64,000 nucleotides of DNA from NCBI RefSeq assembly GCF_004122105.1, contig NZ_SBKN01000001.1, positions 186,001 to 250,000 on the forward strand. Direction: 5' to 3'. Shown here piece after piece: positions 45,377-55,110 of the stretch. How positions within the stretch are numbered: the first letter of the stretch is position 1; each line of letters opens with the position of its first letter. Origin of the DNA: Flavobacterium stagni (GTDB taxonomy: Bacteria; Bacteroidota; Bacteroidia; Flavobacteriales; Flavobacteriaceae). A program made the position numbers and the translations under genes. The notes beneath the pieces are model-generated. The model saw nothing but the letters and a program-made list of their open reading frames with translations, did not search any database and was not told the origin of the DNA.

Positions 45377-48300
45377 TTAGTTATTTCTAACTTTTACGTG
45401 ATAGAATACATTCGGCTTCGTTCCAACATGCTCCAACAAGTGGTACATACGGTTGCTTTCTGCCAATTTTGCCACATCACTTTCTTTGTTGTTAACATCA
45501 CCAAACACCATAGATCCTGTGCTACAAGCTGCAGAACATGCGGTTTCAAATTCGTTAACATCAACTGGACGACCTTCACGTTTTGCTGTCAAAATAGTCA
45601 ACTGTGTTTTTTGGATACACATAGAACATTTCTCCATAACCCCACGTGAACGAACGTTAACATCTGGATTCACAACCATACGACCTAAATCGTCATTCAT
45701 ATGGAAATCGAATTCACTGTTGTTGTTGTACAAGAACCAGTTGAAACGACGTACTTTATACGGACAGTTGTTTGCACAATAACGCGTACCTACACAACGG
45801 TTATACGCCATTTGGTTCTGACCTTGACGACCGTGTGAAGTTGCTGCTACTGGACATACAGTTTCACAAGGAGCGTGGTTACAGTGTTGACACATGATGG
45901 GTTGGAAAACAACTTGAGGGTTGTCTGATGGGTTCTCCATTTGACCAAATCCACCTAATGAACCTTTATCACCAAATAAACCATCAAATCCTTCTTTTTT
46001 CTCAACATCTTGAGCAAAAGTTTCTTCTGAAGAATAATAACGGTCAATTCGTAACCAGTGCATATCACGGCTTCTTCTTACCTCAGATTTACCAACTACT
46101 GGTACGTTGTTTTCAGCATGACATGCAATCACACAAGCTCCACAACCTGTACAGCTATTTAAATCAATTGATAAGTTAAAGTGATGTCCGATTGAACGAT
46201 CAAAAGATTCCCATAAGTCTACTTTTGTAGCTTCTGTTTCTTTGTGATCTAAAGATACCATTGGAACTGGATTCCAAATTTCAGCATCTTTAGTTTTGAA
46301 AACTTCTAATGTCGTTTCTTTAACAATGTCACCACGACCCATTAAAGTTTTGTGCGACTGTACACAAGCAAACTCGTGTTCTCCTGATTCAGGAGTAACA
46401 GTTACTGACTGTACATTATTGAAGTCTTTGTATAAAGCGTAAGCATTAACACCTACTTGCATTTCTTCTTTTAAAGCGGCTTTTCTTCCGTAACCAAAAG
46501 CTAAACCTACTGTTCCTTTTGCTTGTCCAGGTTGAACAATTACAGGAACATTTTTCAATTCAGCACCATTTATGGCTAAAGTTACATAGCTACCATTCAA
46601 ACCACCATTGGCAACCAAACGGTTTTCTAATTTCCATTCTTTGGCATCCGCTTGTGAAATAGTCACATAGTTATCCCAAGATACACGTGTAATTGGATCT
46701 GGGAATTCTTGTAACCAAGGGTTGTTGGCTTGTTGGCCATCACCCATACCCGTTTTGGTGTACAATACCAATTCAACACCATTCGATTTTGAACTAGCCA
46801 ATGCATTTGCAGCACCTGCGTAATCAGCAGTTCCTCCCGCTAAACCAGCACCGCCATAAACAGCAACACCATCATGTAAGGTTTGGTTCCAACTTGCATT
46901 TCCTAAGAAACCTGCCGAACCTGCTCTTAAATAATCATAGTAATTACCACTTACTCCATTCCATGACATTAAAGCCTCTTGGAATTGTTTTGTATTGAAT
47001 AAAGGACGAATCGTAGGTTGCGTTAAAGAATAGGTTCCTTTAGTCAACACATGATCATTCCATGATTCTAAATAATGAGGAGCCGCAGCAGCAATTTTAG
47101 ATTTAGCAGCCGTTTCATCTTCACGTTGTGTGAAAGAAACAGACAATTTTACTTTACCAAGAGCTGCTCCAAAAGCTTCTCCATTTGCTAAAGTGTATAC
47201 TGGATTAACACCACTCATAATAAGAGTGTGAACGTTTCCAGCCGTCATATCTTTTATCAATTGTGCTACTTGTGCATCATTCCCTTTACGAGTATAACGA
47301 ACACCAGCAGTAGCTAAGGCTTCACTTTTCAATACTTGATTGATTGCAAACACCAACAATTGCGCATTTTTATCTTGAATTCCACAAACCAAAAGTCCTT
47401 TAGAACCAGCTTGTTTCAATTGTTCTGCCGCTTTTGCAATTTCAGCATCTGCAGCAGTTTTATTTGTACCAACAGAAGCTCCTGTAATTACATTGTAAAT
47501 TTTTACTAAAGCTTGCTTTTGATCGGCAACTGTCATTGCTACACGCTTATCAGCAGCAGCACCTGACAAAGTCATATTGGCTTCAAATTGGAAATGTTTG
47601 GACATTTGACCATTTTGAGGCACACGTCCTTTAGCATAAGAACTATCATAGCCTCCACCTTGCCAATCTCCTAAGAAATCTGCACCGATAGAAACAATAG
47701 TATTCGCTTTTGAAAAATCATAATCAGCAAGAGCGCGTTCACCATAAACGGCTTCGAAAGCATCTAAGGCAGCCGATTCTGAAACTGAATCATAAATAAC
47801 ATGTTTAGCTGTTGGGTTTTTAGCGATAAAATCAGCAACTAAACGTTCTGTCGATGGACTTGCCAAAGTATTCGTTAATAATACAACTTGCTTTCCTGAA
47901 GCTTTTGCTTCAGCCAAAGAAGCTTTTACTTGCGCATCTACATCAGACCAAGAAGCATTTTTCCCGTCAATTTTTGGATTTTGAAGTCGCAAACTATCAT
48001 ACAAAGACAACACTGATGCATGTACACGAGCATTTGCAGCAAACTTAGCTCCAGCTAAACGGTTGTTTTCAACTTTAATTGGTCGACCTTCACGAGTTTT
48101 AATCAACAAATTCGCAAAATCAAACCCATCAAACATAGTCGTAGCATAATAATCTGCTACACCAGGAATAATTGTATCCGGTTGAACTACGTAAGGAATT
48201 GATTTGTGAACAGGTCCTTCACACGCTGCCAATGTAGCAGCAGCTGTAGTAAAACCTACGTATTTTAAGAAATCACGACGGGTAGTTGATGAAGAAGATA

Positions 48301-48430
48301 ATGAACCATCAGCTAAGAATTCATCCGTTGGGATTTCTTCCACAAATTCATTATTTCTAAGCGTCTCAACAATAGAACTATTTTCGTTTAGTTCTTCAAC
48401 ACTTTTCCAGTATTTTTTGTTAGATGACAT
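45377..48430 (-). CDS. actB: ACIII subunit ActB, TAT-exported molybdopterin-like and Fe-S protein
   Basis: A 1017-residue fusion. The N-terminus has a twin-arginine motif (TTRRDFLKYVG, Arg51-Arg52) followed by a lipobox-like LAAC70, giving a folded, lipid-anchored periplasmic protein. Residues ~80-740 resemble the molybdopterin oxidoreductase fold but lack cofactor residues, as in known ACIII. From ~765 a ferredoxin-like part holds cysteine clusters (CTGCGACVIACHAENNVP, CQHCNHAPCETVCP, CVGTRYCANNCPYKVRRFN, CSMCIQKTQ) for one 3Fe-4S and three 4Fe-4S centres. It wires electrons from quinol to haem. Confidence 0.95.
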   Translation of the reverse strand: MSSNKKYWKSVEELNENSSIVETLRNNEFVEEIPTDEFLADGSLSSSSTTRRDFLKYVGFTTAAATLAACEGPVHKSIPYVVQPDTIIPGVADYYATTMFDGFDFANLLIKTREGRPIKVENNRLAGAKFAANARVHASVLSLYDSLRLQNPKIDGKNASWSDVDAQVKASLAEAKASGKQVVLLTNTLASPSTERLVADFIAKNPTAKHVIYDSVSESAALDAFEAVYGERALADYDFSKANTIVSIGADFLGDWQGGGYDSSYAKGRVPQNGQMSKHFQFEANMTLSGAAADKRVAMTVADQKQALVKIYNVITGASVGTNKTAADAEIAKAAEQLKQAGSKGLLVCGIQDKNAQLLVFAINQVLKSEALATAGVRYTRKGNDAQVAQLIKDMTAGNVHTLIMSGVNPVYTLANGEAFGAALGKVKLSVSFTQREDETAAKSKIAAAAPHYLESWNDHVLTKGTYSLTQPTIRPLFNTKQFQEALMSWNGVSGNYYDYLRAGSAGFLGNASWNQTLHDGVAVYGGAGLAGGTADYAGAANALASSKSNGVELVLYTKTGMGDGQQANNPWLQEFPDPITRVSWDNYVTISQADAKEWKLENRLVANGGLNGSYVTLAINGAELKNVPVIVQPGQAKGTVGLAFGYGRKAALKEEMQVGVNAYALYKDFNNVQSVTVTPESGEHEFACVQSHKTLMGRGDIVKETTLEVFKTKDAEIWNPVPMVSLDHKETEATKVDLWESFDRSIGHHFNLSIDLNSCTGCGACVIACHAENNVPVVGKSEVRRSRDMHWLRIDRYYSSEETFAQDVEKKEGFDGLFGDKGSLGGFGQMENPSDNPQVVFQPIMCQHCNHAPCETVCPVAATSHGRQGQNQMAYNRCVGTRYCANNCPYKVRRFNWFLYNNNSEFDFHMNDDLGRMVVNPDVNVRSRGVMEKCSMCIQKTQLTILTAKREGRPVDVNEFETACSAACSTGSMVFGDVNNKESDVAKLAESNRMYHLLEHVGTKPNVFYHVKVRNN

Positions 48431-48461
48431 CGTATATAAATATTAGCTTCTTAATAATTGA

Positions 48462-49817
48462 TTAATAGTGACACTTACCACATTCTAAACCACCCATATC
48501 TGCGATGGTTAACTTGTCTTTTCCATACTTTTTGGATAACTCCGCATGGATTTTTTCATAGTAAGCATTACCTTCCATTTTCACTTCCGTTTCACGGTGA
48601 CAGTTAATACACCATCCCATAGTCAATGGAGCAAATTGTTTTTGTACTTCATACGTTTGTACAGGTCCGTGACATTTTTGACACTCAATACCTGCTACAG
48701 TTACGTGTTGAGAGTGATTGAAGTAAGCAAAATCAGGTAAGTTGTGAATACGTACCCATTTCACTGGATGCGATTTACCTGTATATTTTTGAGTCGATTT
48801 ATCCCAACCCACTGCATCATATAATTTTTGAATCTGAGCATCATAAAATGCTTTAGAATATTCAGCAGTAGCCGTAGTATCTGATACTTCAGAAATATTT
48901 TTGTGACAGTTCATACAAATATTCAATGAAGGAATACCTGCATTTTTACTTACACGTGCCGCAGAGTGACAGTATTTACAATCAATACCATTGCTTCCCG
49001 CATGGATTCGGTGTGAATAATGAATAGGCTGAATAGGAGCATAATCCTGATCTACACCCACCTGCATAAAGTAACCGTAAGCAAAATAACCACTCGCCAA
49101 CAACAAGAAGATAGAGGTCACTAAAACCAAAAATTGATTTTTAGCAAATGATCTCCAAATATTCATTGGGTTACCCGCAGCAGGAACTTCAACTCCATTG
49201 GATTTTGCGATTTTGGTTAGCACATTGTTCACTAAGAACAACATTACTACCAACATCAACATTACTAGAGAAAGTGCTCCAAGAATTACTTCATTTGACA
49301 AACCACCTTCAGCAGCACCTTCGCCCCCTTTACCGGCAGCACCTGCAACAGCAGCAGGAGCTTCTGGTTTTGGCTCAGAAGTATACGCTATAATGTTATC
49401 AATATCTGCAGTAGACAACTGAGGAAAAGCTGTCATTACAGTTTTGTTATTTTCTTCGAATACTTTTTTCGCTTTTGCATCTCCTGAAGCAATCAAAGCG
49501 GAACTGTTATTGATCCACTTGTATAACCATGCTTTGTCATACTTGTTGGCTACTCCACGCAACGCTGGACCCGTCATCTTTTTGTCTAAGTTGTGACAAG
49601 CCGCACAGTTGGTGTTGAACAATTCCTTTCCTTTAGCAGCATCACCACCTCCTGCAGGCGCAGCAGCGGCATCGGCAGCAGGCGCAGCAGCAGCAGGTGT
49701 CGCAGCAGCTTCAGCTGGCTTATCTTGTGCAAAGGTTGAAAGGGAAAAAGTTAGCATTACTGCTAATCCGAAGGAATAAATTTTCGAAATCGAATTATGG
49801 TTACCCACTTTTTTCAT
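48462..49817 (-). CDS. actA: ACIII subunit ActA, multihaem cytochrome c with extra monohaem domain
   Basis: First gene of the act-cta operon, 451 residues. Signal peptide (MLTFSLSTFAQ) is followed by an Ala/Pro-rich linker, then a monohaem cytochrome c domain with CAACH at residues 71-75 and a PQLSTADIDNIIAYTSE end. A second low-complexity linker and two transmembrane helices follow, then a pentahaem domain (CKYCH, CMNCH, CQKCH, CINCH, CGKCH). The last haem motif is at the very C-terminus (CGKCHY, end). The five-haem part is standard ActA; the fused extra cytochrome makes six sites in all. Confidence 0.94.
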   Translation of the reverse strand: MKKVGNHNSISKIYSFGLAVMLTFSLSTFAQDKPAEAAATPAAAAPAADAAAAPAGGGDAAKGKELFNTNCAACHNLDKKMTGPALRGVANKYDKAWLYKWINNSSALIASGDAKAKKVFEENNKTVMTAFPQLSTADIDNIIAYTSEPKPEAPAAVAGAAGKGGEGAAEGGLSNEVILGALSLVMLMLVVMLFLVNNVLTKIAKSNGVEVPAAGNPMNIWRSFAKNQFLVLVTSIFLLLASGYFAYGYFMQVGVDQDYAPIQPIHYSHRIHAGSNGIDCKYCHSAARVSKNAGIPSLNICMNCHKNISEVSDTTATAEYSKAFYDAQIQKLYDAVGWDKSTQKYTGKSHPVKWVRIHNLPDFAYFNHSQHVTVAGIECQKCHGPVQTYEVQKQFAPLTMGWCINCHRETEVKMEGNAYYEKIHAELSKKYGKDKLTIADMGGLECGKCHY

Positions 49818-49899
49818 ATTATTAATGATTATCGACGTTTTGGCATAGTTTTTATTGCGTTTTTACACATCAAACCATACACTTTTTTAAAAACTTGAG

Positions 49900-49928
49900 C
49901 AAAAATACGATTTATGCAGTATTATCAA
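49900..49928 (-). promoter_or_regulatory. Promoter for the act-cta operon (TAttTTTG with -33 TTG)
   Basis: Exact TAttTTTG on the minus strand (49900-49907) with TTG at 49926-49928, about 18 nt further upstream. The leader to the actA ATG is roughly 78 nt, longer than most here, with no strong hairpin. The 213-nt gap to the divergent SPOR gene (49818-50030) is otherwise AT-rich and featureless. Confidence 0.65.
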
Positions 49929-50004
49929 AACCTTAAAAGTATCTTAAATAACAATTTATATTAATTCTAAATAACTTTTTTACCCAATTCCAAATGTATA
50001 CCCT

Positions 50005-50012
50005 TACATTTG
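50005..50012 (+). promoter_or_regulatory. Promoter -7 element for the SPOR-domain gene (TAcaTTTG)
   Basis: Exact TAnnTTTG, 18 nt before the ATG at 50031. An in-frame TTG at 50010 lies within it and is not a credible start. Confidence 0.6.
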
Positions 50013-50030
50013 CATAAAAATCAAAAGATT

Positions 50031-50423
50031 ATGAGATTTTTAAATCAAAAATTACTTTTTAAAGTCGGATTTTCTACCTTATTTTTTTTCAATTTTAACA
50101 TAAATTACAGTCAAAATGTTACTGTAAATCAAGACCCTAAAATTGATCAATTAATGGCTGAAAAACGAAAAATCAATGCGGCTATAACCGTCAATAATCG
50201 CTATAAAATTCAGATTTTCAATGGTACTAGTGAAGAATCTAAAAAAGTCTTAGCTCAGTTCAAAAAAGAGAACAATCAATACGATGCAACCATAGTTTTT
50301 TATACACCCGCTTACAAAGTATGGGTAGGTAATTTTAAATCTCGTATTGAAGCAGAACGCAATTTAATTTTTCTCAAGAAAAAATATCCCAACGCTTTAG
50401 TTATCCAACCAAACAAAGGCTAG
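50031..50423 (+). CDS. SPOR-domain protein, secreted
   Basis: A 130-residue protein with a signal-peptide-like hydrophobic N-terminus (KVGFSTLFFFNFNINYSQN) and a C-terminal SPOR domain (YKIQIFNGTSEESKKVLAQF, VFYTPAYKVWVGNFKSRIEAERNLIFLKKKYPNALVIQ). SPOR domains bind denuded glycan strands in peptidoglycan, often at division sites. No catalytic part is present, so it may be a small wall-binding or septal factor. It is monocistronic, bounded by its own promoter and a bidirectional terminator shared with infB. Confidence 0.88.
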   Translation: MRFLNQKLLFKVGFSTLFFFNFNINYSQNVTVNQDPKIDQLMAEKRKINAAITVNNRYKIQIFNGTSEESKKVLAQFKKENNQYDATIVFYTPAYKVWVGNFKSRIEAERNLIFLKKKYPNALVIQPNKG

Positions 50424-50433
50424 TAAGCATAAA

Positions 50434-50462
50434 AAAACCCCGATAGCTCGGGGTTTTTTAAT
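50434..50462. terminator. Bidirectional rho-independent terminator
   Basis: CCCCGA-TAGC-TCGGGG (50441-50456) is flanked by A7 on the left and T6 on the right, so it can stop the SPOR gene (plus) and infB (minus, whose stop is at 50467). Confidence 0.92.
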
Positions 50463-50466
50463 TGTA

Positions 50467-53184
50467 TTATTTCAATTTCTTTTTGACTTCAACTTCGTGG
50501 AAAGCTTCAATCACATCATTCAACTGAATGTCATTGTAGTTTTTAATTTGAATACCACAATCGTATCCTTTTGAAACTTCTTTCACATCATCTTTGAAGC
50601 GTTTTAAAGCTGTTAACTCACCCGTGTAAATAACCACTCCTTCACGAATTAAACGAATTTTAGAATTTCTAAACACTTTACCGTCTGTAATCATACAACC
50701 AGCAATAGTTCCTACTTTTGAGATTTTGAACGTTTCACGGATTTCAGCTGTACCTGTAATCTCTTCTTTTAATTCAGGAGACAACATACCTTCCATCGCA
50801 TCTTTCAAATCATCAATCGCATCATAGATGATCGAATAATGACGGATATCAATTTCTTCTTTTTCGGCTAATTGTTTTGCACTTCCCGCAGGTCGTACGT
50901 TAAACCCGATGATAATCGCATCCGATGCAGAAGCCAACATTACATCAGATTCTGTAATAGCACCAACTCCTTTCAGGATAATGTTGATTTGAATTTCTTC
51001 GGTTGACAATTTTGAGAAGGAATCCGAAAGCGCTTCTACTGAACCATCCACGTCCCCTTTCAAAATAATATTTAATTCTTTAAACTGACCCAATGCGATA
51101 CGACGACCAATTTCGGCCAACGTAATGTGCTTCTGTGTACGAACCGATTGTTCACGAATTAACTGTGTACGTTTCGCTGCAATTTGTTTCGCTTCACGTT
51201 CATCTTCAAACACATTGAATTTATCACCTGCCGTTGGCGCACCATCCAATCCTAAAATTGAAATTGGCGTTGACGGACCTGCTTCTTTAATACTATGTCC
51301 ACGTTCATCATACATGGCTTTTACTTTACCGTGGTTTTTACCAGCTAAAACGTAATCGCCCACACGTAAAGTACCCGCTTGCACTAATACAGTAGATACA
51401 TATCCTCTACCTTTATCCAATTGTGCTTCCACAACGGTTCCGATAGCAGGTTTATTTGGATTTGCTTTTAAATCTAAAATTTCAGCTTCCAACAATACTT
51501 TTTCCAAAAGCTCATTCACACCTTGACCAAACTTAGCCGAAATTTCATGGGATTGGTATTTTCCACCCCAGTCTTCCACAAGCAAATTCATTTGCGCCAA
51601 TTGTTCTTTAATACGCTCTGGATTTGCAGCGGGTTTATCCACTTTATTGATTGCAAAAACCATTGGTACTCCGGCAGCTTGTGCGTGACTAATCGCTTCT
51701 TTGGTTTGCGGCATGATGTCGTCATCCGCAGCACAAACGATTACTGCTACGTCTGTCACTTGAGCACCACGTGCACGCATCGCGGTAAACGCCTCGTGAC
51801 CTGGTGTATCTAAGAATGCGATTTTCTTTCCATTCTCTAAAGTTACAGCATAAGCACCAATGTGTTGTGTAATCCCTCCCGATTCACCTGCGATAACATT
51901 TGTTTTACGAATATTATCCAGTAATGAAGTTTTACCGTGGTCAACGTGACCCATTACGGTAACGATAGGTGCTCTTGGCACTAAATCTTCTTCCGTATCT
52001 TCTACAACCTTGATCGATTCTTCGATTTCTGCGGTTACAAAATCCACTTCATATCCAAACTCATCTGCAACGATTGAAAGTGTTTCTGCGTCTAAACGTT
52101 GGTTCATGGTTACCATGATTCCCAAAGACATACACGTTCCAATCACTTTGGTAATTGGCACATCCATCATACTTGCAATTTCACCAACAGTAACGAATTC
52201 AGTAACTTTTAATACTTTGCTACCTTCTTCCATTGCCTGCATTTCATCTTCTGAACGCTGACGGTGTGTATCTCGTTTCTCGCGACGGTATTTAGCCGCT
52301 TTGGATTTATTTCCTTTCCCTTGAAGACGCTCCAAGGTTTCTTTAATTTGGTTTTTAACTTCCTCTTCTGTTGGCTCAACTTTTTGAACTACAGCTTGAC
52401 GATTTCCGCCTTTTTGAAAACCGGGTTTGTTACCAAATTTATTATTACCGGGACCTCCATTTCTGTTATTATTATTGGAGTTTCCACCTTGGTTATTTCC
52501 AGGAGTGCCAGGTTTAGCATCCGGTTTGGCTTGAATACGTTTGCGTTTATTTTTATTTTGACTATCGTTGTTATTATTTGAATTACCTTCTTCTTTTTTC
52601 TTTTTAGGCTTTTCAAATTTTGTCAAGTCAATTTTTTCACCAGCAACTACAGGACCAGTTAACTTGGTGTAAATGGTTTTGTATTGCTCCTCTTTTCCAT
52701 CTTCTGTGGTTGTTACTGCTGGAGGCGTAACTACGGGTGCAACTTCAACTTTAGGCGTTTCAGCTACCTTTTCTGTTTCAACCGCTTTAGGCGCTTCAGT
52801 CTCAGGAGCGGGAACAGATTTGGGTTCCAATTCAATTTTACCAATTGCTTTGGGACCGCTAACAACAGCTTTAGCCTTAATAACTTCCTGCTTCTGACGT
52901 TCTTCTTCCTGTTTTCTTTTTTCTTCAATTTCGCGCTCACGCTCCAGACGCAAGGCTTCTTTTTCTTTACGAATTTCTTCACTTACCCCTTTGGACGCTT
53001 CCTTGTTTCCGCGGTCACCTGCAAATTGATTTTGAAGAATATCAAACTCTTTCTCTGAGATTTTTGCGTTAGGATTGGAATCAATAGAAATTCCTTTTTC
53101 TTTCAAAAAATCCACAGCGCGATCCAGAGAAATGTTTAATTCTCGTAAAACTTTATTAATTCTAATATTTCTTTCGTCAGACAT
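50467..53184 (-). CDS. infB: Translation initiation factor IF-2
   Basis: A GTPase that delivers initiator tRNA to the ribosome. The 905-residue product has an IF2 N-terminal domain, a long disordered Lys/Glu/Asn/Gly-rich middle (to ~residue 300, with [19 protein letters not shown] runs), then GTPase motifs GHVDHGKTS (from ~411), [12 protein letters not shown], and domains II-IV. Last gene of the rimP-nusA-infB operon, 40 nt after nusA, ending at a bidirectional terminator. The low-complexity N-terminal region is normal for the phylum. Confidence 0.97.
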   Translation of the reverse strand: MSDERNIRINKVLRELNISLDRAVDFLKEKGISIDSNPNAKISEKEFDILQNQFAGDRGNKEASKGVSEEIRKEKEALRLEREREIEEKRKQEEERQKQEVIKAKAVVSGPKAIGKIELEPKSVPAPETEAPKAVETEKVAETPKVEVAPVVTPPAVTTTEDGKEEQYKTIYTKLTGPVVAGEKIDLTKFEKPKKKKEEGNSNNNNDSQNKNKRKRIQAKPDAKPGTPGNNQGGNSNNNNRNGGPGNNKFGNKPGFQKGGNRQAVVQKVEPTEEEVKNQIKETLERLQGKGNKSKAAKYRREKRDTHRQRSEDEMQAMEEGSKVLKVTEFVTVGEIASMMDVPITKVIGTCMSLGIMVTMNQRLDAETLSIVADEFGYEVDFVTAEIEESIKVVEDTEEDLVPRAPIVTVMGHVDHGKTSLLDNIRKTNVIAGESGGITQHIGAYAVTLENGKKIAFLDTPGHEAFTAMRARGAQVTDVAVIVCAADDDIMPQTKEAISHAQAAGVPMVFAINKVDKPAANPERIKEQLAQMNLLVEDWGGKYQSHEISAKFGQGVNELLEKVLLEAEILDLKANPNKPAIGTVVEAQLDKGRGYVSTVLVQAGTLRVGDYVLAGKNHGKVKAMYDERGHSIKEAGPSTPISILGLDGAPTAGDKFNVFEDEREAKQIAAKRTQLIREQSVRTQKHITLAEIGRRIALGQFKELNIILKGDVDGSVEALSDSFSKLSTEEIQINIILKGVGAITESDVMLASASDAIIIGFNVRPAGSAKQLAEKEEIDIRHYSIIYDAIDDLKDAMEGMLSPELKEEITGTAEIRETFKISKVGTIAGCMITDGKVFRNSKIRLIREGVVIYTGELTALKRFKDDVKEVSKGYDCGIQIKNYNDIQLNDVIEAFHEVEVKKKLK

Positions 53185-53224
53185 ATAGTGTTATTAAGTT
53201 CTGTTCTTTGTTTTGAGCAAGCAA

Positions 53225-54466
53225 TTAGTCTTCAAACTCTTCTTTTAAAATACGCATTACCTCGATAATGGTTTCTTCTTCTAAATCCGTACGACGCGCT
53301 AAATCTGCTACTTCTTGTTTCAAGATACTTTTTGCCGTATCCAAACCAATTTTAGCAAATTCATCAATGATCCAACCATCGATTTCGTCTGAGAATTCAG
53401 TCAATTCAACATCATCATCTTCAGCAACGTTACCTTCACGAATCACATCCAATTCGAAACCGGTTAATTGACTTGCTAATTTAATATTTTGTCCGCCACG
53501 ACCAATCGCTTTGGAAACTTCTTCTAATTTTAAAAATACTTCGGCAGATTTTGTTTCTTCATTCAATTTAATGGAAGAAACTTTAGCCGGACTCAAGGCT
53601 CTTGAAATCAATAAAGATGGATTAGTAGTGAAATTAATCACGTCAATATTTTCGTTTCCTAATTCACGAACAATTCCGTGAATACGAGAACCTTTCATCC
53701 CCACACATGCCCCTACTGGATCAATACGATCGTCATAAGAATCAACCGCTACTTTTGCTTTTTCACCCGGAATACGAACCACTTTCTTAATTATGATTAA
53801 TCCGTCGAAAACCTCTGGAATTTCTTGTTCAAATAATTTTTCCAAGAACTTTTCCGATGTACGCGACATCACAATTTGTGGTTTATTTCCTTTCAATTCT
53901 ACATTTTCGATAATTCCTTTTACATTATCTCCTTTGCGGAAAAAGTCAGAAGGAATCTGTTTTTCTTTTGGCAATACAATTTCATTACCATCATCATCCA
54001 CTAAAATTACAACTTTTGGGCGAACGTGGTGCACCTCAGCCGTGTAAATTTCTCCGATAATATCTTTAAACTGTTTGTATAAATTGGTGTTATCGTGTTC
54101 GTGAATCTTTGAAATCAAATTCTGACGCAAAGCCAAAATGGCACGACGACCTAAATCAATTAATTTAACCTCTTCCGAAACATCTTCACCTACTTCAAAG
54201 TCGGGCTCAATACGACGCGCTTCTGAAAGTTCGATTTGTGAGTTGGGATCTTCTACCTCTCCATCAGCAACCACGACACGGTTTCTCCAAATCTCCATAT
54301 CTCCCTTATCAGGATTGATAATGATATCAAAATTATCATCTGAACCGTATTTCTTTTTCAAGGCATTACGAAAAACATCTTCTAGGATGGCCATCAGCGT
54401 AACGCGATCAATCAACTTGTCATCTTTAAATTCAGAAAATGATTCGATTAAGGCAATATTTTCCAT
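53225..54466 (-). CDS. nusA: Transcription termination/antitermination factor NusA
   Basis: Binds RNA polymerase and nascent RNA, modulating pausing, termination and antitermination. The 413-residue product has the N-terminal polymerase-binding domain (MENIALIESFSEFKDDKLIDRVTLMAILEDVFRNALKKKYG), the S1 domain, and two KH domains (PVGACVGMKGSRIHGIVRELG; AIGRGGQNIKLASQLTGFELDVI). It lacks the C-terminal acidic repeats of E. coli NusA, typical outside Gammaproteobacteria. It lies 12 nt after rimP; the hairpin in front of rimP could be a target of NusA feedback (inference). Confidence 0.96.
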   Translation of the reverse strand: MENIALIESFSEFKDDKLIDRVTLMAILEDVFRNALKKKYGSDDNFDIIINPDKGDMEIWRNRVVVADGEVEDPNSQIELSEARRIEPDFEVGEDVSEEVKLIDLGRRAILALRQNLISKIHEHDNTNLYKQFKDIIGEIYTAEVHHVRPKVVILVDDDGNEIVLPKEKQIPSDFFRKGDNVKGIIENVELKGNKPQIVMSRTSEKFLEKLFEQEIPEVFDGLIIIKKVVRIPGEKAKVAVDSYDDRIDPVGACVGMKGSRIHGIVRELGNENIDVINFTTNPSLLISRALSPAKVSSIKLNEETKSAEVFLKLEEVSKAIGRGGQNIKLASQLTGFELDVIREGNVAEDDDVELTEFSDEIDGWIIDEFAKIGLDTAKSILKQEVADLARRTDLEEETIIEVMRILKEEFED

Positions 54467-54478
54467 TATATTGATGTA

Positions 54479-54946
54479 TTAAAATTTTATTGTAACAATT
54501 GCTTCTTTAATTTCTGTATAAGGTAAATCCAACACTTTGGTTACCGTTTCTTTTCCTTTTCCAATTTGCTTGGGCTCACGCGCCGTCCAGGTTAAGGTAA
54601 TTTTTTCCTCATCCACCGATTGCAAGTCCGCTTCAATTTTTTCACCCGAAACGGTTTTAACAATTAAAGGTCGACCGATGTTTTTTTTGTATTGGCGAAC
54701 CAACTTCAAAGGCGAACCCACTCCTGCTGAGGCAACATCCAAAGAAAAATCTTGTTCCTCACGATCCAAGTTGTGTTCAACAGCTCGACTGATATCCATA
54801 CAATCTTGCAACGAAACACCATTGTCACCGTCCAAAGTTACACTAATTTTGTAACTATCTGAAATCGAAACGTCTATCAAAAACAACTCCGGTTTTTCAG
54901 CCAATCCAGCCTCCAAAAGTTGCATTACTTTTTCCTTAAAGGTCAT
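54479..54946 (-). CDS. rimP: Ribosome maturation factor RimP
   Basis: Needed for maturation of the 30S subunit. The 155-residue product ([29 protein letters not shown]) has the family segments [45 protein letters not shown]. The frame is open 16 codons upstream to an ATG ending at 54994, but that part is formed by a terminator-like hairpin and is not family-like, so ATG 54946 is preferred. It heads the rimP-nusA-infB operon, a universal arrangement. Confidence 0.95.
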   Translation of the reverse strand: MTFKEKVMQLLEAGLAEKPELFLIDVSISDSYKISVTLDGDNGVSLQDCMDISRAVEHNLDREEQDFSLDVASAGVGSPLKLVRQYKKNIGRPLIVKTVSGEKIEADLQSVDEEKITLTWTAREPKQIGKGKETVTKVLDLPYTEIKEAIVTIKF

Positions 54947-54956
54947 AATTCGGTAT

Positions 54957-54982
54957 AAAAAGAGGGAAGCATTGCTTCCCTC
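54957..54982 (-). terminator. Terminator-like hairpin in the rimP-nusA-infB leader (possible attenuator)
   Basis: GAGGGAAGC-(3 nt)-GCTTCCCTC at 54962-54982 is a perfect 9-bp stem, followed on the minus strand by five T residues (54961-54957), 10 nt before the rimP ATG. It lies downstream of the operon promoter and no other minus-strand gene is upstream. It is therefore inside the leader and could attenuate transcription, or simply shape the 5' end. Confidence 0.7.
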
Positions 54983-55010
54983 ATTATTCATCATTTGTTA
55001 AATAACGGTG

Positions 55011-55018
55011 CAAATATA
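55011..55018 (-). promoter_or_regulatory. Promoter -7 element for the rimP-nusA-infB operon (TAtaTTTG)
   Basis: Plus-strand CAAATATA; exact TAnnTTTG on the minus strand, 64 nt upstream of the rimP ATG. The predicted ~60-nt leader contains the terminator-like hairpin. Confidence 0.65.
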
Positions 55019-55110
55019 GCAATTTTTTATTTTAAAAAAACACTTACAGATGATTAATTTTTTGTACCTTTAGGGTAGAAATAAATGAACATTATATAAT
55101 TATTCTTACA

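Noticed and set aside
52684..53058. Phe-rich plus-strand frame opposite infB
   Set aside because: Antisense of the Lys/Glu-rich IF-2 linker; no start context.
54947..54994. N-terminal extension of RimP starting at the ATG ending at 54994
   Set aside because: The extension is encoded by the hairpin and its T-run, and the family start is at 54946.
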